From NCBI GenBank assembly GCA_019136325.1, contig JAGVUJ010000249.1, positions 1 to 30,526 on the forward strand: a stretch of 30,526 nt of DNA, read 5' to 3'. The notes beneath the pieces were generated by a model. That model ran no database searches. It was not told the DNA's origin and saw nothing but the letters and a program-made list of their open reading frames with translations. Positions 1 through 8,443 of the stretch are shown piece after piece. The stretch is from Deltaproteobacteria bacterium (lineage in GTDB: Bacteria; Desulfobacterota; Syntrophia; Syntrophales; Smithellaceae). The stretch's first letter is position 1, and each line of letters starts with the position of its first letter. The translations under genes and the position numbers were made by a program.

Positions 1-643
1 GATAGATTACCGTCAGAATGATGCTGACAATCGCCAGTATGATCGCTATGATATTTCTTGTTCTTTTCAAAAGATATAATCGATTATCTTCCCATTCAAT
101 GATGTAACGGCAGGATCGACCTCCTTTAAATATGCATTCCGGATGGTCAATTTTAGGAAGCGTATTACCGAAAGCAAGGCCGATTGATTCAAATTGACCT
201 ATTCTATTCTCACACTGAAACGGTTGTTCTTGAATGCCTTCGTTCGGCGTAACGATTATTTCAATTTTTTCTGAATTTATTTTCTTTGATTCATACGTTG
301 ATGATCTTGAAAATTGAGGAGCGACTTTCCTGACAAGCTCATACACTTCAATCGGATTCAGCATTCCGAGAACATATTGCCGCATGACACCGCTTGCTTC
401 AGGAGAGGTCGCATACCGTCCCGCTTCCCGGGCGATATTTGCCGCGCCGGTAATTTCCGCCAGCTTTTCGTGAAAACGATTAATCTGTTCCTGAGTAAAC
501 CAGTGATTCTGATCAGCGACTTCATATGGCTCCATCCGAGCATATTCATAAAGCTCATCAATATTTACATGTTCATAGCATTTTTTTATGTATCGGATGT
601 ATGTATTAATTATGCGACTGTTATAAAGAGGTGTTGAATCCAA
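1..643 (-). CDS. Membrane sensor protein, V4R-like N-terminal region (partial, runs off left edge)
   Basis: Open frame on the minus strand continuing past the window's left edge. The readable part (about 214 residues from a TTG at 643) has a helical N-terminal half (motifs ENxHWFTQ-like at NHWFTQEQ, then NIAREAGRYA), followed by a V4R/heme-NO-binding-associated-like end (PFQCENR ... HPECIFKGG..CRYIIEWE), then a hydrophobic helix beginning about position 60 (IIAIILAIVSIILTVIY). I recognise this as the sensory N-terminus found on many deltaproteobacterial histidine kinases or cyclases; the output domain lies outside the window, so the effector type is unknown. The start is unclear. No ATG lies in frame until 535; the frame is open to 667 and reads KCPWGVACLDS, a segment I expect to be conserved, right after an amber codon at 668-670. 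TTG at 643 has GGGGAG 8 nt upstream and is my choice. Confidence 0.6.
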   Translation of the reverse strand, partial: MDSTPLYNSRIINTYIRYIKKCYEHVNIDELYEYARMEPYEVADQNHWFTQEQINRFHEKLAEITGAANIAREAGRYATSPEASGVMRQYVLGMLNPIEVYELVRKVAPQFSRSSTYESKKINSEKIEIIVTPNEGIQEQPFQCENRIGQFESIGLAFGNTLPKIDHPECIFKGGRSCRYIIEWEDNRLYLLKRTRNIIAIILAIVSIILTVIY

Positions 644-706
644 ACAAGCTACTCCCCACGGACATTTCTAAATTATTTCTTTAACAAAGAGTTCAATTCG
701 CGCGAA

Positions 707-735
707 ATTATATAGAAAATAACTTTATCTGTCAA
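707..735 (-). promoter_or_regulatory. Full-consensus sigma-70 promoter for the sensor gene
   Basis: On the minus strand TTGACA (735-730), a 17-nt spacer, and TATAAT (712-707) match the consensus at all 12 positions. Transcription should start near 700, giving a leader of about 55 nt to the TTG at 643. It points only towards the left-edge sensor gene. Confidence 0.8.
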
Positions 736-1038
736 TGAAATACAATAAAAATGCACACCCCCGTCGCCAGCAGCGGGGTATCCGAAGGAACTGCGCCTCC
801 GAAGACGGGAAATTCGATCCGCATTTATCCCGCTCGGCTTCTCTATTGCAGACAGATACCTCCTCATATCGGAACCGCTTCGGCAAACCGGAAAAAGGCA
901 GATTCGGAATTTTAATGACCCTGCTCGTATCGTTATTTATTTTTATGAAAATAATATTTTTATTTTTTAATTTTCAAAACTTTGTACAGTGTGGTATGCG
1001 TAGAAAAAATGGTTGGCACAGATCAAAATATAAATGAA
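736..1038. other. Intergenic region with a GC-rich, structured island
   Basis: Between divergent genes. About 760-900 is clearly richer in GC than its AT-rich flanks and holds several short complementary segments: CCCCG/CGGGG near 768-777, two CCGAAG copies near 782 and 800 facing CTTCGG near 883, and CGGG/CCCG around 805-833. No run of T follows any of them. Short open frames exist on both strands (735-1037 plus, 867-673 minus) but neither has a ribosome site or recognisable protein features. The rest (905-1010) is AT-rich and probably contains the radical SAM gene's promoter, though no clear -35/-10 pair was found. Confidence 0.5.
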
Positions 1039-2403
1039 ATGAAAAAATTGTTGTTAATAAATCCTGTGGGACGCAAAAGTGGTTATCTATCAAGCCGAGC
1101 AACGACATTTCCCCCTTTAGGACTTGCATACGTAGCGTCTCTAACACCTCCGGAATGGCAAATCAAAATCGTCGATGAAAATTTTGATGATTTCAAATTT
1201 GAAGAAGCCGATCTGGTTGGCATTACAGCCTTCACAAGCAATATTAACCGGGCCTATGAAATCGCAACAATCTACAAAGAGAAAGGCATTAAGGTTGTCC
1301 TTGGGGGTATCCATGCATCCATGCTTCCCGAAGAGGCATTAAATTTTGTAGACAGCGTTGTCATTGGTGAAGCGGAAAATGTATGGAAGAAAGTCATTCA
1401 GGATTTCGAAAACAATTCTCTTTCCTCAAAATACAATGGCGGAGTTGTTGATTTAACAAAATCGCATATCGGTCCGCGACGAGATTTATTACATCCCCAT
1501 TATTTCTGGCAAACCATTCAAACATCAAGAGGCTGTCCTTTAAATTGCAATTTTTGTTCGGTTTCAAGATATTTAGGGAAGCAATATCGTCAAAGGAACA
1601 CCGACGATGTATTAAACGAAATTAAAGAGGTAGAAGGTGATTATATAACTTTTCTGGATGATAATTTAATCGGATATGGAAAAGAAGCGTATAAACATGC
1701 CAAAGAACTTTTCAGAGGCATGATTAAACTGGGCGTTCGTAAAAAATGGTGGATGCAAACATCCATTAATGTTGCGGAAGATGAAGAAATTATCAAGTTA
1801 GCGGCGCAAGCCGGCTGCATGTTTGTGTTTATCGGATTTGAAACCATTACCACCGACTCCCTTGTTAATTTTAAAAAAGGCGTGAATGTAAAAGTCGGCG
1901 TAGAAAATTACAAAAAAGTTGTAGATACTTTTCACAAATACGGCATTGGTGTTTTGGGAGCATTTATTATTGGCAGCGATTATGAAACGCCCGAATATTA
2001 TCAAAAATTTGCTGAATTTTTGATTAAATCAGACATTGATATTTTCCAGATTACTTTTTTGACGCCATTACCGGGAACTGATTTTATTGAGCAATTAAAG
2101 AAAGAAGACCGTCTTCTTTTTACAAATTATCCTTCAGATTGGAATAAATATAGATTTTCATACATTGTTCATCAATTAAATGGATCAACTCCGGATTTAA
2201 TTTATACCGCCAGCAACTATATCAAGAAGAGAATTTATTCTTTTCCCGTGTATCATTTAAGATTACTAAAATCATTTTTTAATATTAAAAATATTAAAAA
2301 TTGGTTTGTCATCTATAAGATTAATCAGGGATATAAGAAGGGTTGGAAGCAGTCTCATTATTACTCGAAATATCCTTCAGACTTTACAGACACCGGATTC
2401 TGA
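1039..2403 (+). CDS. B12-binding-domain-type radical SAM protein
   Basis: A 454-residue protein from the ATG at 1039 (MKKLLLINP). The first ~140 residues look like a cobalamin-binding-type Rossmann domain (LLLINPVG, PPLGLAYVAS, VVLGGIHASMLPEEAL), without a DxHxxG motif. The radical SAM core follows, with the [4Fe-4S] motif C166-x3-C170-x2-C173 (SRGCPLNCNFC), then ITFLDDN and a TIM-barrel-like run to LTPLPGT near 350. The family performs radical methylation, ring or C-C bond chemistry on many substrates; nothing here fixes the substrate. Starts upstream at 982 and 1009 are also open, but the family's N-terminus normally begins at the KKLLLINP strand; no strong ribosome site precedes any of them. 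Codon use is strikingly AT-rich compared with all downstream genes, which suggests horizontal acquisition. It is a single-gene unit, convergent with the next gene. Confidence 0.85.
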   Translation: MKKLLLINPVGRKSGYLSSRATTFPPLGLAYVASLTPPEWQIKIVDENFDDFKFEEADLVGITAFTSNINRAYEIATIYKEKGIKVVLGGIHASMLPEEALNFVDSVVIGEAENVWKKVIQDFENNSLSSKYNGGVVDLTKSHIGPRRDLLHPHYFWQTIQTSRGCPLNCNFCSVSRYLGKQYRQRNTDDVLNEIKEVEGDYITFLDDNLIGYGKEAYKHAKELFRGMIKLGVRKKWWMQTSINVAEDEEIIKLAAQAGCMFVFIGFETITTDSLVNFKKGVNVKVGVENYKKVVDTFHKYGIGVLGAFIIGSDYETPEYYQKFAEFLIKSDIDIFQITFLTPLPGTDFIEQLKKEDRLLFTNYPSDWNKYRFSYIVHQLNGSTPDLIYTASNYIKKRIYSFPVYHLRLLKSFFNIKNIKNWFVIYKINQGYKKGWKQSHYYSKYPSDFTDTGF

Positions 2404-2454
2404 AAAATCTATCAGGGCATACCCGCAACCTTTATCGCATCCAATGAACGACGT

Positions 2455-3225
2455 TTACTTGTTTCTGCGCATCGACGCCAGTTTGGTCTGCAGATCATCG
2501 ATACGCTGATGATTATCTTGTGAACCTATGTAAGTCCGGAAAAGCCATTCCTGCTGGCGCATGGCCTGATCCAGGCTGGAGTTTAAAAGCAGATGTGTCA
2601 GCTGTTTGGTTTCTTTGAGACAGCCGCGATCATACGTGGCCATTTCACGGGCAATGGCGCCGACTTCCTTCAGGAGCTCGCCTTCCGGAAAAATTCTCGA
2701 GATATATCCCATGCGCAGGGCTTCCTGAGCGTCCCAGATGCGACCCGTCAGGGCGGATTCCATGGCATTGCTCAAACCGACAATTCGCCAGAGTGGATCT
2801 ATGGTGGGATTCAGAGAAAGAACAATTTCACGCTGACCGAATCTTGCTCGCTCGGACGCGTAACGAATATCACACATCATGGTCAAATCAAATCCGCCGG
2901 CAATGGCCGGTCCGCCGACGGCACAGATCACCGGCTGCTCGCAAAACATCACGGAACGATAAGCCCGGTGAAACAACGCCGTATATTCCTCGTTGCTTGC
3001 TTTTTGCAAAGTGCGGATATAAGTCAGATCAAATCCCGCGGAGAAGTAACGCTCTCCTCCTGTCAAAACAACGACGTGCACATCCTGGCGACGCGACAGC
3101 TCTGCAAACATCATCTCAATTTCCTGTAGAACCTGTGGAGAGAGAGAATTACCCTTATCCGGTCTGTTGATCGTGACGGTGGCCACATTTTCTTCGACAT
3201 TGAGTAACAGATATTGCGCTGCCAT
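2455..3225 (-). CDS. Enoyl-CoA hydratase/isomerase family protein (crotonase fold)
   Basis: A 256-residue crotonase-fold protein, typical length. The two oxyanion-hole segments are visible: SAGFD at 62-66 and AGGFD at 109-113. The second catalytic glutamate of hydratases is kept (E133 in FGQREI), but the first, normally in the GGGxE segment, is aspartate (D113), and the usual P-G-x-G-G loop after it is replaced by NPTID (139-143). Crotonase members with such changes may be isomerases, thioesterases or weak hydratases, so the reaction is unsettled. The ribosome site AGGAAGG lies about 10 nt before the ATG. The start is only 18 nt downstream of the lon stop, so it is the third gene of the heat-shock protein-lon operon. 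Confidence 0.85.
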   Translation of the reverse strand: MAAQYLLLNVEENVATVTINRPDKGNSLSPQVLQEIEMMFAELSRRQDVHVVVLTGGERYFSAGFDLTYIRTLQKASNEEYTALFHRAYRSVMFCEQPVICAVGGPAIAGGFDLTMMCDIRYASERARFGQREIVLSLNPTIDPLWRIVGLSNAMESALTGRIWDAQEALRMGYISRIFPEGELLKEVGAIAREMATYDRGCLKETKQLTHLLLNSSLDQAMRQQEWLFRTYIGSQDNHQRIDDLQTKLASMRRNK

Positions 3226-3243
3226 AATTGTTTTTCCTTCCTG

Positions 3244-5694
3244 TTATTTTTTTATTGATGCTTTCTTCAATTTTGTTTTTTTCTTCGTGCGCACCACCGG
3301 CTTTTTATTTTTTGAAGATGACGCTTTTACTTTTTTCTCTTGAAGCGGTTCCAAAGCCAGCCTGATCACATCCAGCATATCCTTGATGAAATGGAACGAT
3401 ATGCTTTTGCGGACATTGTCCGGAATATCATCAATGTCTTTGCGATTCCATTCCGGCAACAGAATTGTTTTTATTCCGGCCCGGTAAGCAGCCAGAACTT
3501 TTTCCTTGATTCCGCCCACCGGCAGCACGGCTCCGCGCAGCGTAATTTCTCCGGTCATGGCCAAATGTTTTTTAACCTTGCGATTGGTTAAAAGAGAGGT
3601 CAGGGCCGCAAACATCGTCACCCCGGCTGAAGGGCCGTCTTTGGGAATCGCTCCCGCCGGCACGTGAATATGAATATCCATATCTTCGAAAAACTCCGGT
3701 TTCACGTCCAGCGCTTTAGCGTTGGTGCGGATGAAGCTGAGCGCCGCCGCCGCCGATTCTTTCATGACGTCGCCGAGCTGTCCGGTCAGCGTGAGCCCTT
3801 TCTTTCCCTTCATCGCCGTGGCTTCAATAAAAAGCATATCGCCGCCGACAGGTGTCCACGCCAGACCGATGGCAATGCCGGGTCTGGAAATCCGCGCATC
3901 GATATCGGTCATCACGCGCACCGGTCCCAGATAATCGGCAATGTTCTTTTCCGTGAGTGTCTTCGATTTGATGACCCCTTCGGCAATCTGTGCCGCCACC
4001 CCGCGACAGGCATTGGCAATTTCTCTTTCCAGATTACGCACGCCGGCTTCGCGCGTGTAACCGGAAATAATTGTGTTCAACGCCTTTCCGGTTATTTTGA
4101 ACTGAGCATCGCTCAGGCCGTTTTCCTTCAATTGACGCGGAATCAAATAACGCTCGGCAATTTTCACTTTTTCTTCCTGGGTGTAACCGTTCAGTTCGAT
4201 AACTTCCAGCCGGTCCAGTAAGGCCGGAGGAATCGTATCCAGCATATTGGCCGTGGTAATGAACATGACGCCGGACAGATCGAACGGCACATCCAGATAA
4301 TGATCGGAAAAGGTATTATTCTGCTGCGGGTCCAGAACTTCCAGCAAAGCCGAGGAGGGATCACCACGGAAATCGCTGCCCACCTTGTCTATTTCATCCA
4401 GCATAAAAACCGGATTGTTGGATTCCGCGCGCCGGATTCCCTGAATAATCCGCCCGGGCAACGCGCCGATATAGGTGCGCCGGTGACCGCGGATTTCCGC
4501 CTCATCACGAACGCCGCCCAGGGAGATGCGTATAAATTTACGTCCCAGAGCCCGCGCGATGGAATGCCCCAATGATGTTTTTCCCGTGCCCGGGGGACCG
4601 ACAAAGCAAAGGATGGGTCCCTTGGAATCCGGTTTCAACTTGCGCACCGCCAGATATTCGATAATGCGCTTCTTGGGCTTGGCCAGGCCATAATGATCTT
4701 CATCGAGCACCTGTCGCGCTTTGGTGATATCCAGATTATCCGGGGTCGCATCATGCCAGGGCAGCGCCGTCATCCAGTCCAGATAAGTCGACGATACGGT
4801 ATATTCCGCCGACGACGGATGCATGCGGGACAACCTTTCCAGTTCCCGTAAAGCTTCCTTTTTCGCTTCTTCAGGCAGATTTTTCTCTTCAATCTTCTTC
4901 CGATATTCCTCCGTCTCCACGGTATTTTCATCGGATTCTCCGAGTTCCTGCTTGATGGCTTTGATCTGCTGCCGCAGATAATATTCGCGCTGGCTTTTGT
5001 CGATGTCGTCCTTGACCTTCGTCTGAATTTTATTGCCCAGTTCGAGCACTTCCATCTGATGATTGACCATCAGCGTCAGTTCTTTCAGGCGTTTTTTAAC
5101 ATCGGCAATATTCAGCACTTTCTGTTTTTCTTCCACCGGAGCATTGATAATCGACGTTATCAGATCGGCCAGTGTGCCGGCCTCTGCAATGGATTTGGCC
5201 ATCGGACCGAACTCCGGCGGCAGAAACGGCGAGAGTTTCAAAATACGGTCAAACAGGGACAACAGGTTGGACATCAACGCTTCCGTCTCCAGATCTTTGA
5301 CATCCTTCTCCTCAATAATTTTAATGCGCGCCTGCTGATAGGGTTTGCCGGCGATGATTTCGTCTATCGAAAATCGGCTGACTCCCTGCAGAAGCAGTTG
5401 CGTGTGATTATCCATGGTTTTGGCCATCTTCATGATCACGGCACACGTGCCCACCGAATGTAAATCATCTTTCTTGTATTCGTTGGGTTTTTCTGGGTCA
5501 TTTTTGGACATGATCAGTCCGATGAGGCGATCGGTGGTCATGGCTTCATCAACCAGAAGGGAAGCGCTGCCCGTAACTTCCAGCGGGATCATTGTCTTGG
5601 GAAATACAAGCACATTATGCAAAGGAAGAATGGGAATGACTTCCGGTATATTAAACGTATTTTTATTTTGCTGCGGGACATTTTGTTCCGTCAT
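3244..5694 (-). CDS. lon: ATP-dependent Lon protease
   Basis: An 816-residue, full-length LonA. Residue ranges from the ATG at 5694: N-terminal LAN substrate-recognition domain ~16-205, coiled-coil linker ~220-290, AAA+ module with Walker A GPPGTGKT (366-373) and Walker B VFMLDEID (429-436), and the C-terminal protease domain with the Ser-Lys dyad S689 (DGPSAG) and K732. It degrades misfolded and selected regulatory cytoplasmic proteins. A longer frame opens at 5721, but ATG 5694 has GGAGGT 5-6 nt upstream and gives the usual N-terminus. Unusual: a lysine-rich tail (about 787-816, [12 protein letters not shown]...) beyond the protease domain. It sits 39 nt after the hsp20 stop and 18 nt before the crotonase gene, an obvious stress operon. 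Confidence 0.97.
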   Translation of the reverse strand: MTEQNVPQQNKNTFNIPEVIPILPLHNVLVFPKTMIPLEVTGSASLLVDEAMTTDRLIGLIMSKNDPEKPNEYKKDDLHSVGTCAVIMKMAKTMDNHTQLLLQGVSRFSIDEIIAGKPYQQARIKIIEEKDVKDLETEALMSNLLSLFDRILKLSPFLPPEFGPMAKSIAEAGTLADLITSIINAPVEEKQKVLNIADVKKRLKELTLMVNHQMEVLELGNKIQTKVKDDIDKSQREYYLRQQIKAIKQELGESDENTVETEEYRKKIEEKNLPEEAKKEALRELERLSRMHPSSAEYTVSSTYLDWMTALPWHDATPDNLDITKARQVLDEDHYGLAKPKKRIIEYLAVRKLKPDSKGPILCFVGPPGTGKTSLGHSIARALGRKFIRISLGGVRDEAEIRGHRRTYIGALPGRIIQGIRRAESNNPVFMLDEIDKVGSDFRGDPSSALLEVLDPQQNNTFSDHYLDVPFDLSGVMFITTANMLDTIPPALLDRLEVIELNGYTQEEKVKIAERYLIPRQLKENGLSDAQFKITGKALNTIISGYTREAGVRNLEREIANACRGVAAQIAEGVIKSKTLTEKNIADYLGPVRVMTDIDARISRPGIAIGLAWTPVGGDMLFIEATAMKGKKGLTLTGQLGDVMKESAAAALSFIRTNAKALDVKPEFFEDMDIHIHVPAGAIPKDGPSAGVTMFAALTSLLTNRKVKKHLAMTGEITLRGAVLPVGGIKEKVLAAYRAGIKTILLPEWNRKDIDDIPDNVRKSISFHFIKDMLDVIRLALEPLQEKKVKASSSKNKKPVVRTKKKTKLKKASIKK

Positions 5695-5733
5695 GTTCAA
5701 CCTCCAGTATTCTTGATCCAAGAGAGATTTCCG

Positions 5734-6174
5734 TTATTTTTCCGAAATGATCGAAATGCGATGCGCTTTGTTCGCCGGCAGCTTATTGATTCTGACCATT
5801 AAAATGCCGTCGGCATAAGACGCTTTTGCCGACTGCGATTCCACGGGAGCGGGCAGAATAACGTTTCGCTCAAAATATCCATGCGGAATTTCCGCCTGGC
5901 AGTACCGGGCGTTTTGTAGAAGCCGAATCGCCTTGCGTACACCGGCGATCTTGACTTTTTTTCTGTCCACCTCAATGTGCAGCTCTTCCTTGTTGAGCCC
6001 CGCCATATCGGCCAGCACGATGATTTCATCGTTCGATTCATACACATCGACATTGGGACGCCAGATGCATTCGTAATTGCTGAACGCCGGCCGCACCAGA
6101 TGAAATACTTCATCGACAACTTTTTCAAATTCATCCTCAAAACTACTGCCGAAATTAATTTTTATATACGTCAT
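5734..6174 (-). CDS. Small heat-shock protein (Hsp20 / alpha-crystallin family)
   Basis: A 146-residue ATP-independent holdase. The alpha-crystallin domain spans about 38-140 (RPNVDVYESNDEIIVLADMAGL, then the FERNVILPAPV and YADGILMVRI strands), and the short C-terminal tail has an I-x-I motif (ISI in HRISIISEK) used for oligomer assembly. GAGG lies 7 nt before the ATG. It is the first gene of an operon with lon, a natural pairing: a holdase keeping clients soluble and the protease removing them. A sigma-70-like promoter is directly upstream; I found no sigma-32 (CTTGAA...CCCCAT) box and no CIRCE inverted repeat. Confidence 0.93.
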   Translation of the reverse strand: MTYIKINFGSSFEDEFEKVVDEVFHLVRPAFSNYECIWRPNVDVYESNDEIIVLADMAGLNKEELHIEVDRKKVKIAGVRKAIRLLQNARYCQAEIPHGYFERNVILPAPVESQSAKASYADGILMVRINKLPANKAHRISIISEK

Positions 6175-6209
6175 CTTACCGCCTCACAAATCTGTCTCTT
6201 GACTGGTTA

Positions 6210-6238
6210 AATATAATAATCATCCAACGGCTTGTAAA
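6210..6238 (-). promoter_or_regulatory. Sigma-70-like promoter of the hsp20-lon operon
   Basis: Minus-strand TTTACA (6238-6233), 17-nt spacer, TATATT (6215-6210); 5/6 matches in each box. Predicted start near 6203, about 29 nt before the hsp20 ATG at 6174. Confidence 0.65.
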
Positions 6239-6299
6239 TACCACCCGAAAAATTTCTGTTTTCGAAAATTATCCGTCGCCGCAGCATATTGAATCATCA

Positions 6300-6319
6300 T
6301 TGCTTTTTCATAAAAGCAA
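6300..6319. terminator. Perfect 8-bp hairpin between hydrolase gene end and hsp20 promoter
   Basis: TTGCTTTT, a 4-nt loop TCAT, and AAAAGCAA form a perfect inverted repeat 66 nt after the hydrolase stop and upstream of the hsp20 promoter. It is AT-rich and lacks a clean T run after it, so its role as a terminator is tentative. A second weak hairpin (GCCAC-6-GTGGC) lies near 6352-6367. Confidence 0.35.
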
Positions 6320-6384
6320 ACCCCTGTTTTTTCACCGCCCCAACACCAAGGCCACGCAAGAGTGGCGTCTGCCGACGTGACCGC

Positions 6385-7398
6385 TCACATGACGTCTCTG
6401 AGCCACGCATCAATCGGCGGCACAACGTCATCCACGTTGTTCGTCATCACAAGATGTTCGGTATTTTTAAAGAACAGATATTTCTTCCGACAGGTCAATC
6501 TGTTAAAAATATCTTCCACGTAAGCCTGGGGAAAGATAGAATCGTTTTCAGCGTGCACCAGCATGACAGGCACTTTGATTTTTTCCACCGGTTTGGCCAG
6601 ATCTGTTTTCATCAGCGAACCCAGCGCCCTGATAGTAATCCATTTGACCGTCACCGGATTATTTTCGATCAGCGTTTTGGCATCCGTGCCTGATCTGGTT
6701 CTTTCCTTGGTCAGATCCAGGTAAAAGAAAACAGGTACGGAGAAATTCTGATACACACCGGCCAGAAATTGTGCAAGAGGCACCATGAATGTTGGCGGCC
6801 TGAACTGAGACAGGATCAAATTGTCTTTACCGTTAAGATCCGCAAGATTATGACAGACGGCCGCCGCAAGGGAATCATCGCGCGCCGCCGCGTAAAAGGC
6901 GGCTATACCGCCCTGGCTGCTTCCGACAACGGCAACCGGCCCCCCGAATCGTTCCCGCGCGAATTGAACGACGGCAAGCGTATCATCGACAATTTCATTG
7001 ATGGTGTAATCTCCCCGGAGACCGCTGCTGAGTCCGTGACCGCGCGGATCGAAGCCGACAACATTAAATCCCCGAAGATAAATCTTATACATAATTTCAA
7101 TATAAAATTTAGAGTAAACGGACGTTCCGGGAATAAAAACAACCGTCGGCAGGTTTTTGCCTTTCGAAAAAACATCAAGATGAAGTTTGATGCCGTTGGC
7201 CTCGACGGACGTTTCTGTAAATGCATGAGGATCAATGCTGATTTTCTCGTTCTTCAAAAACTTATCAAAGGCTGTCCGGACCGTCGCGTCATCGGGAAGC
7301 TTTTCATTCTGAAAGGAACGGCTGGCCGCATACCAGACGACATGAAACAAAACGACAATCAAAAGCGCTATCAGAATAATTTTTTTTGTCACAACCAT
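6385..7398 (-). CDS. Membrane-anchored alpha/beta hydrolase (S33 aminopeptidase / lysophospholipase-like)
   Basis: A 337-residue protein. An N-terminal hydrophobic segment (about 6-25, IILIALLIVVLFHVVWYAA) is an anchor or uncleaved signal. The hydrolase fold has the oxyanion-side IPGTS (89-93), the DPRGHGLS turn (117-124), the nucleophile elbow GSSQG with S161, the acid D286 (AENDS) and the base H315 (NTEH). Substrate unknown; lipid ester or peptide are both possible. A frame open to 7557 contains an implausible N-terminus, whereas ATG 7398 has GGAGGT just upstream. The start overlaps the last 10 nt of the nitroreductase gene, so the two are translationally coupled. Confidence 0.88.
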   Translation of the reverse strand: MVVTKKIILIALLIVVLFHVVWYAASRSFQNEKLPDDATVRTAFDKFLKNEKISIDPHAFTETSVEANGIKLHLDVFSKGKNLPTVVFIPGTSVYSKFYIEIMYKIYLRGFNVVGFDPRGHGLSSGLRGDYTINEIVDDTLAVVQFARERFGGPVAVVGSSQGGIAAFYAAARDDSLAAAVCHNLADLNGKDNLILSQFRPPTFMVPLAQFLAGVYQNFSVPVFFYLDLTKERTRSGTDAKTLIENNPVTVKWITIRALGSLMKTDLAKPVEKIKVPVMLVHAENDSIFPQAYVEDIFNRLTCRKKYLFFKNTEHLVMTNNVDDVVPPIDAWLRDVM

Positions 7399-8240
7399 TT
7401 CACCTCCGGTATTTTTCTTGAAACAGTATTCGTGTATCGGTACTGAGGATATCCCATGACCAGAGCGGCGTACACTCTCTCTTTCTGGGGAACGCCGAGT
7501 TTTTTTCGCAAACGGCCGTTCCATCGAAGGGCCAGAGTCAGAATACCGGCAAAGCATGTCCCCAGGCCGAGCGCATGGGCGTAATTGATCATCGTCGCCG
7601 CGGCAATATTGCAGTTGTCCGACGCAAAGGGTTGTCTTTCAGGCGCATGAATTAATATCAGGACAGGCGCATTATGTAAAACAAAATCCCTGCCCGTCTG
7701 GGCGTTTTGCTCCTGAACATAATCCATCACTTTGAGATACCGGTTTTTCGACAAACCGGTCAGATTCACAAAAAATCTGCCGATGCCTTTTTTTGTTGCA
7801 TTGTACAAACGGTTTCCGAGACGGAAAAGACCCGCCGCTGTCGATTCGATAAGGCGCTTGTCCGTAATGATAATATAGCCGACATTCTGACTGTTGCTCG
7901 CGCTGGGCGCGTATCTGGCCAGATCGATAATGCTTTCAATCATTGCCCCGGGCACCGGTTCGTTTTTGAATTGCCGAACACTTCTCCGGCTGATGATGAT
8001 ATCGCGATAGACATCCGGACTAAGGTTTTTTCTGTTTACCGCGACAATATCTCCTTGCCCAAGACCGTCATGAATGACGGCATCGCAGGGACAAATGGCG
8101 ATACAGTGGCTGCAGCGGTTGCATAACTCCGTTTCCACCGGTCGGGACTTGCCGTCAATAATGCGCCACACGCCCATGACGCAGTCCCGGACGCAAAGCA
8201 TACACTCAATGCATTTATCCTCACGTTTTTCGATTTGCAT
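7389..8240 (-). CDS. Ferredoxin-nitroreductase fusion protein
   Basis: A 283-residue fusion. Residues 1-60 are a 2[4Fe-4S] ferredoxin domain with C10-x2-C13-x2-C16-x3-C20 and C40-x2-C43-x2-C46-x3-C50. From about 77 a nitroreductase domain follows, starting with the FMN-binding SRRSVRQF and continuing to ALVMGYP near 265. Such proteins are common in anaerobes and pass electrons from clusters to FMN; the acceptor is unknown. Between the domains' conserved parts, 130-180 is variable and typical of the nitroreductase lid. No clear ribosome site precedes the ATG at 8240. First gene of a two-gene operon with the overlapping hydrolase. Confidence 0.93.
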   Translation of the reverse strand: MQIEKREDKCIECMLCVRDCVMGVWRIIDGKSRPVETELCNRCSHCIAICPCDAVIHDGLGQGDIVAVNRKNLSPDVYRDIIISRRSVRQFKNEPVPGAMIESIIDLARYAPSASNSQNVGYIIITDKRLIESTAAGLFRLGNRLYNATKKGIGRFFVNLTGLSKNRYLKVMDYVQEQNAQTGRDFVLHNAPVLILIHAPERQPFASDNCNIAAATMINYAHALGLGTCFAGILTLALRWNGRLRKKLGVPQKERVYAALVMGYPQYRYTNTVSRKIPEVKWL

Positions 8241-8300
8241 TAAATTAATCCGCGAAGGCAGACGCTCTTAAATTTTTTATGAGAATGTTTATGTATGGAG

Positions 8301-8329
8301 GATATATAGATAAGTACCCGGCATGTCAA
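8301..8329 (-). promoter_or_regulatory. Sigma-70-like promoter of the nitroreductase-hydrolase operon
   Basis: Minus-strand TTGACA (8329-8324), 17-nt spacer, TATATC (8306-8301). The predicted start near 8294 leaves a leader of about 54 nt. Confidence 0.65.
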
Positions 8330-8375
8330 TAAAATATTAATCATATTACGCCGGAATAAATATGGTTTTATCTTC

Positions 8376-8415
8376 AACTATCGCGACGGCCTGTAAATCA
8401 CCCGCCGCGATAGTT
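8376..8415 (-). terminator. Strong 14-bp stem-loop after the dodecin gene
   Basis: Arms 8376-8389 and 8402-8415 pair over 14 positions around a 12-nt loop. The single non-Watson-Crick position (8386/8405) is A-C in plus-strand RNA but G-U in minus-strand RNA, so the full stem forms only in the dodecin transcript, 28 nt after its stop. There is no T run, so it may be a stabilising 3' end or a non-canonical terminator. Confidence 0.5.
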
Positions 8416-8443
8416 ATCCGGTGTATCCATGAACACTCGATTT

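Noticed and set aside
1014..1028. TGGCAC resembling a sigma-54 -24 element before the radical SAM gene
   Set aside because: The -12 position reads AAAA instead of TTGC, and the site is only 25 nt before the start codon.
735..1037. 100-codon plus-strand open frame
   Set aside because: No ribosome site, odd composition, lies across the GC-rich island and overlaps the radical SAM start region; no recognisable protein features.
3664..4221. Long plus-strand open frame opposite lon
   Set aside because: Antisense shadow of the lon coding frame; histidine/arginine-rich composition typical of such shadows.
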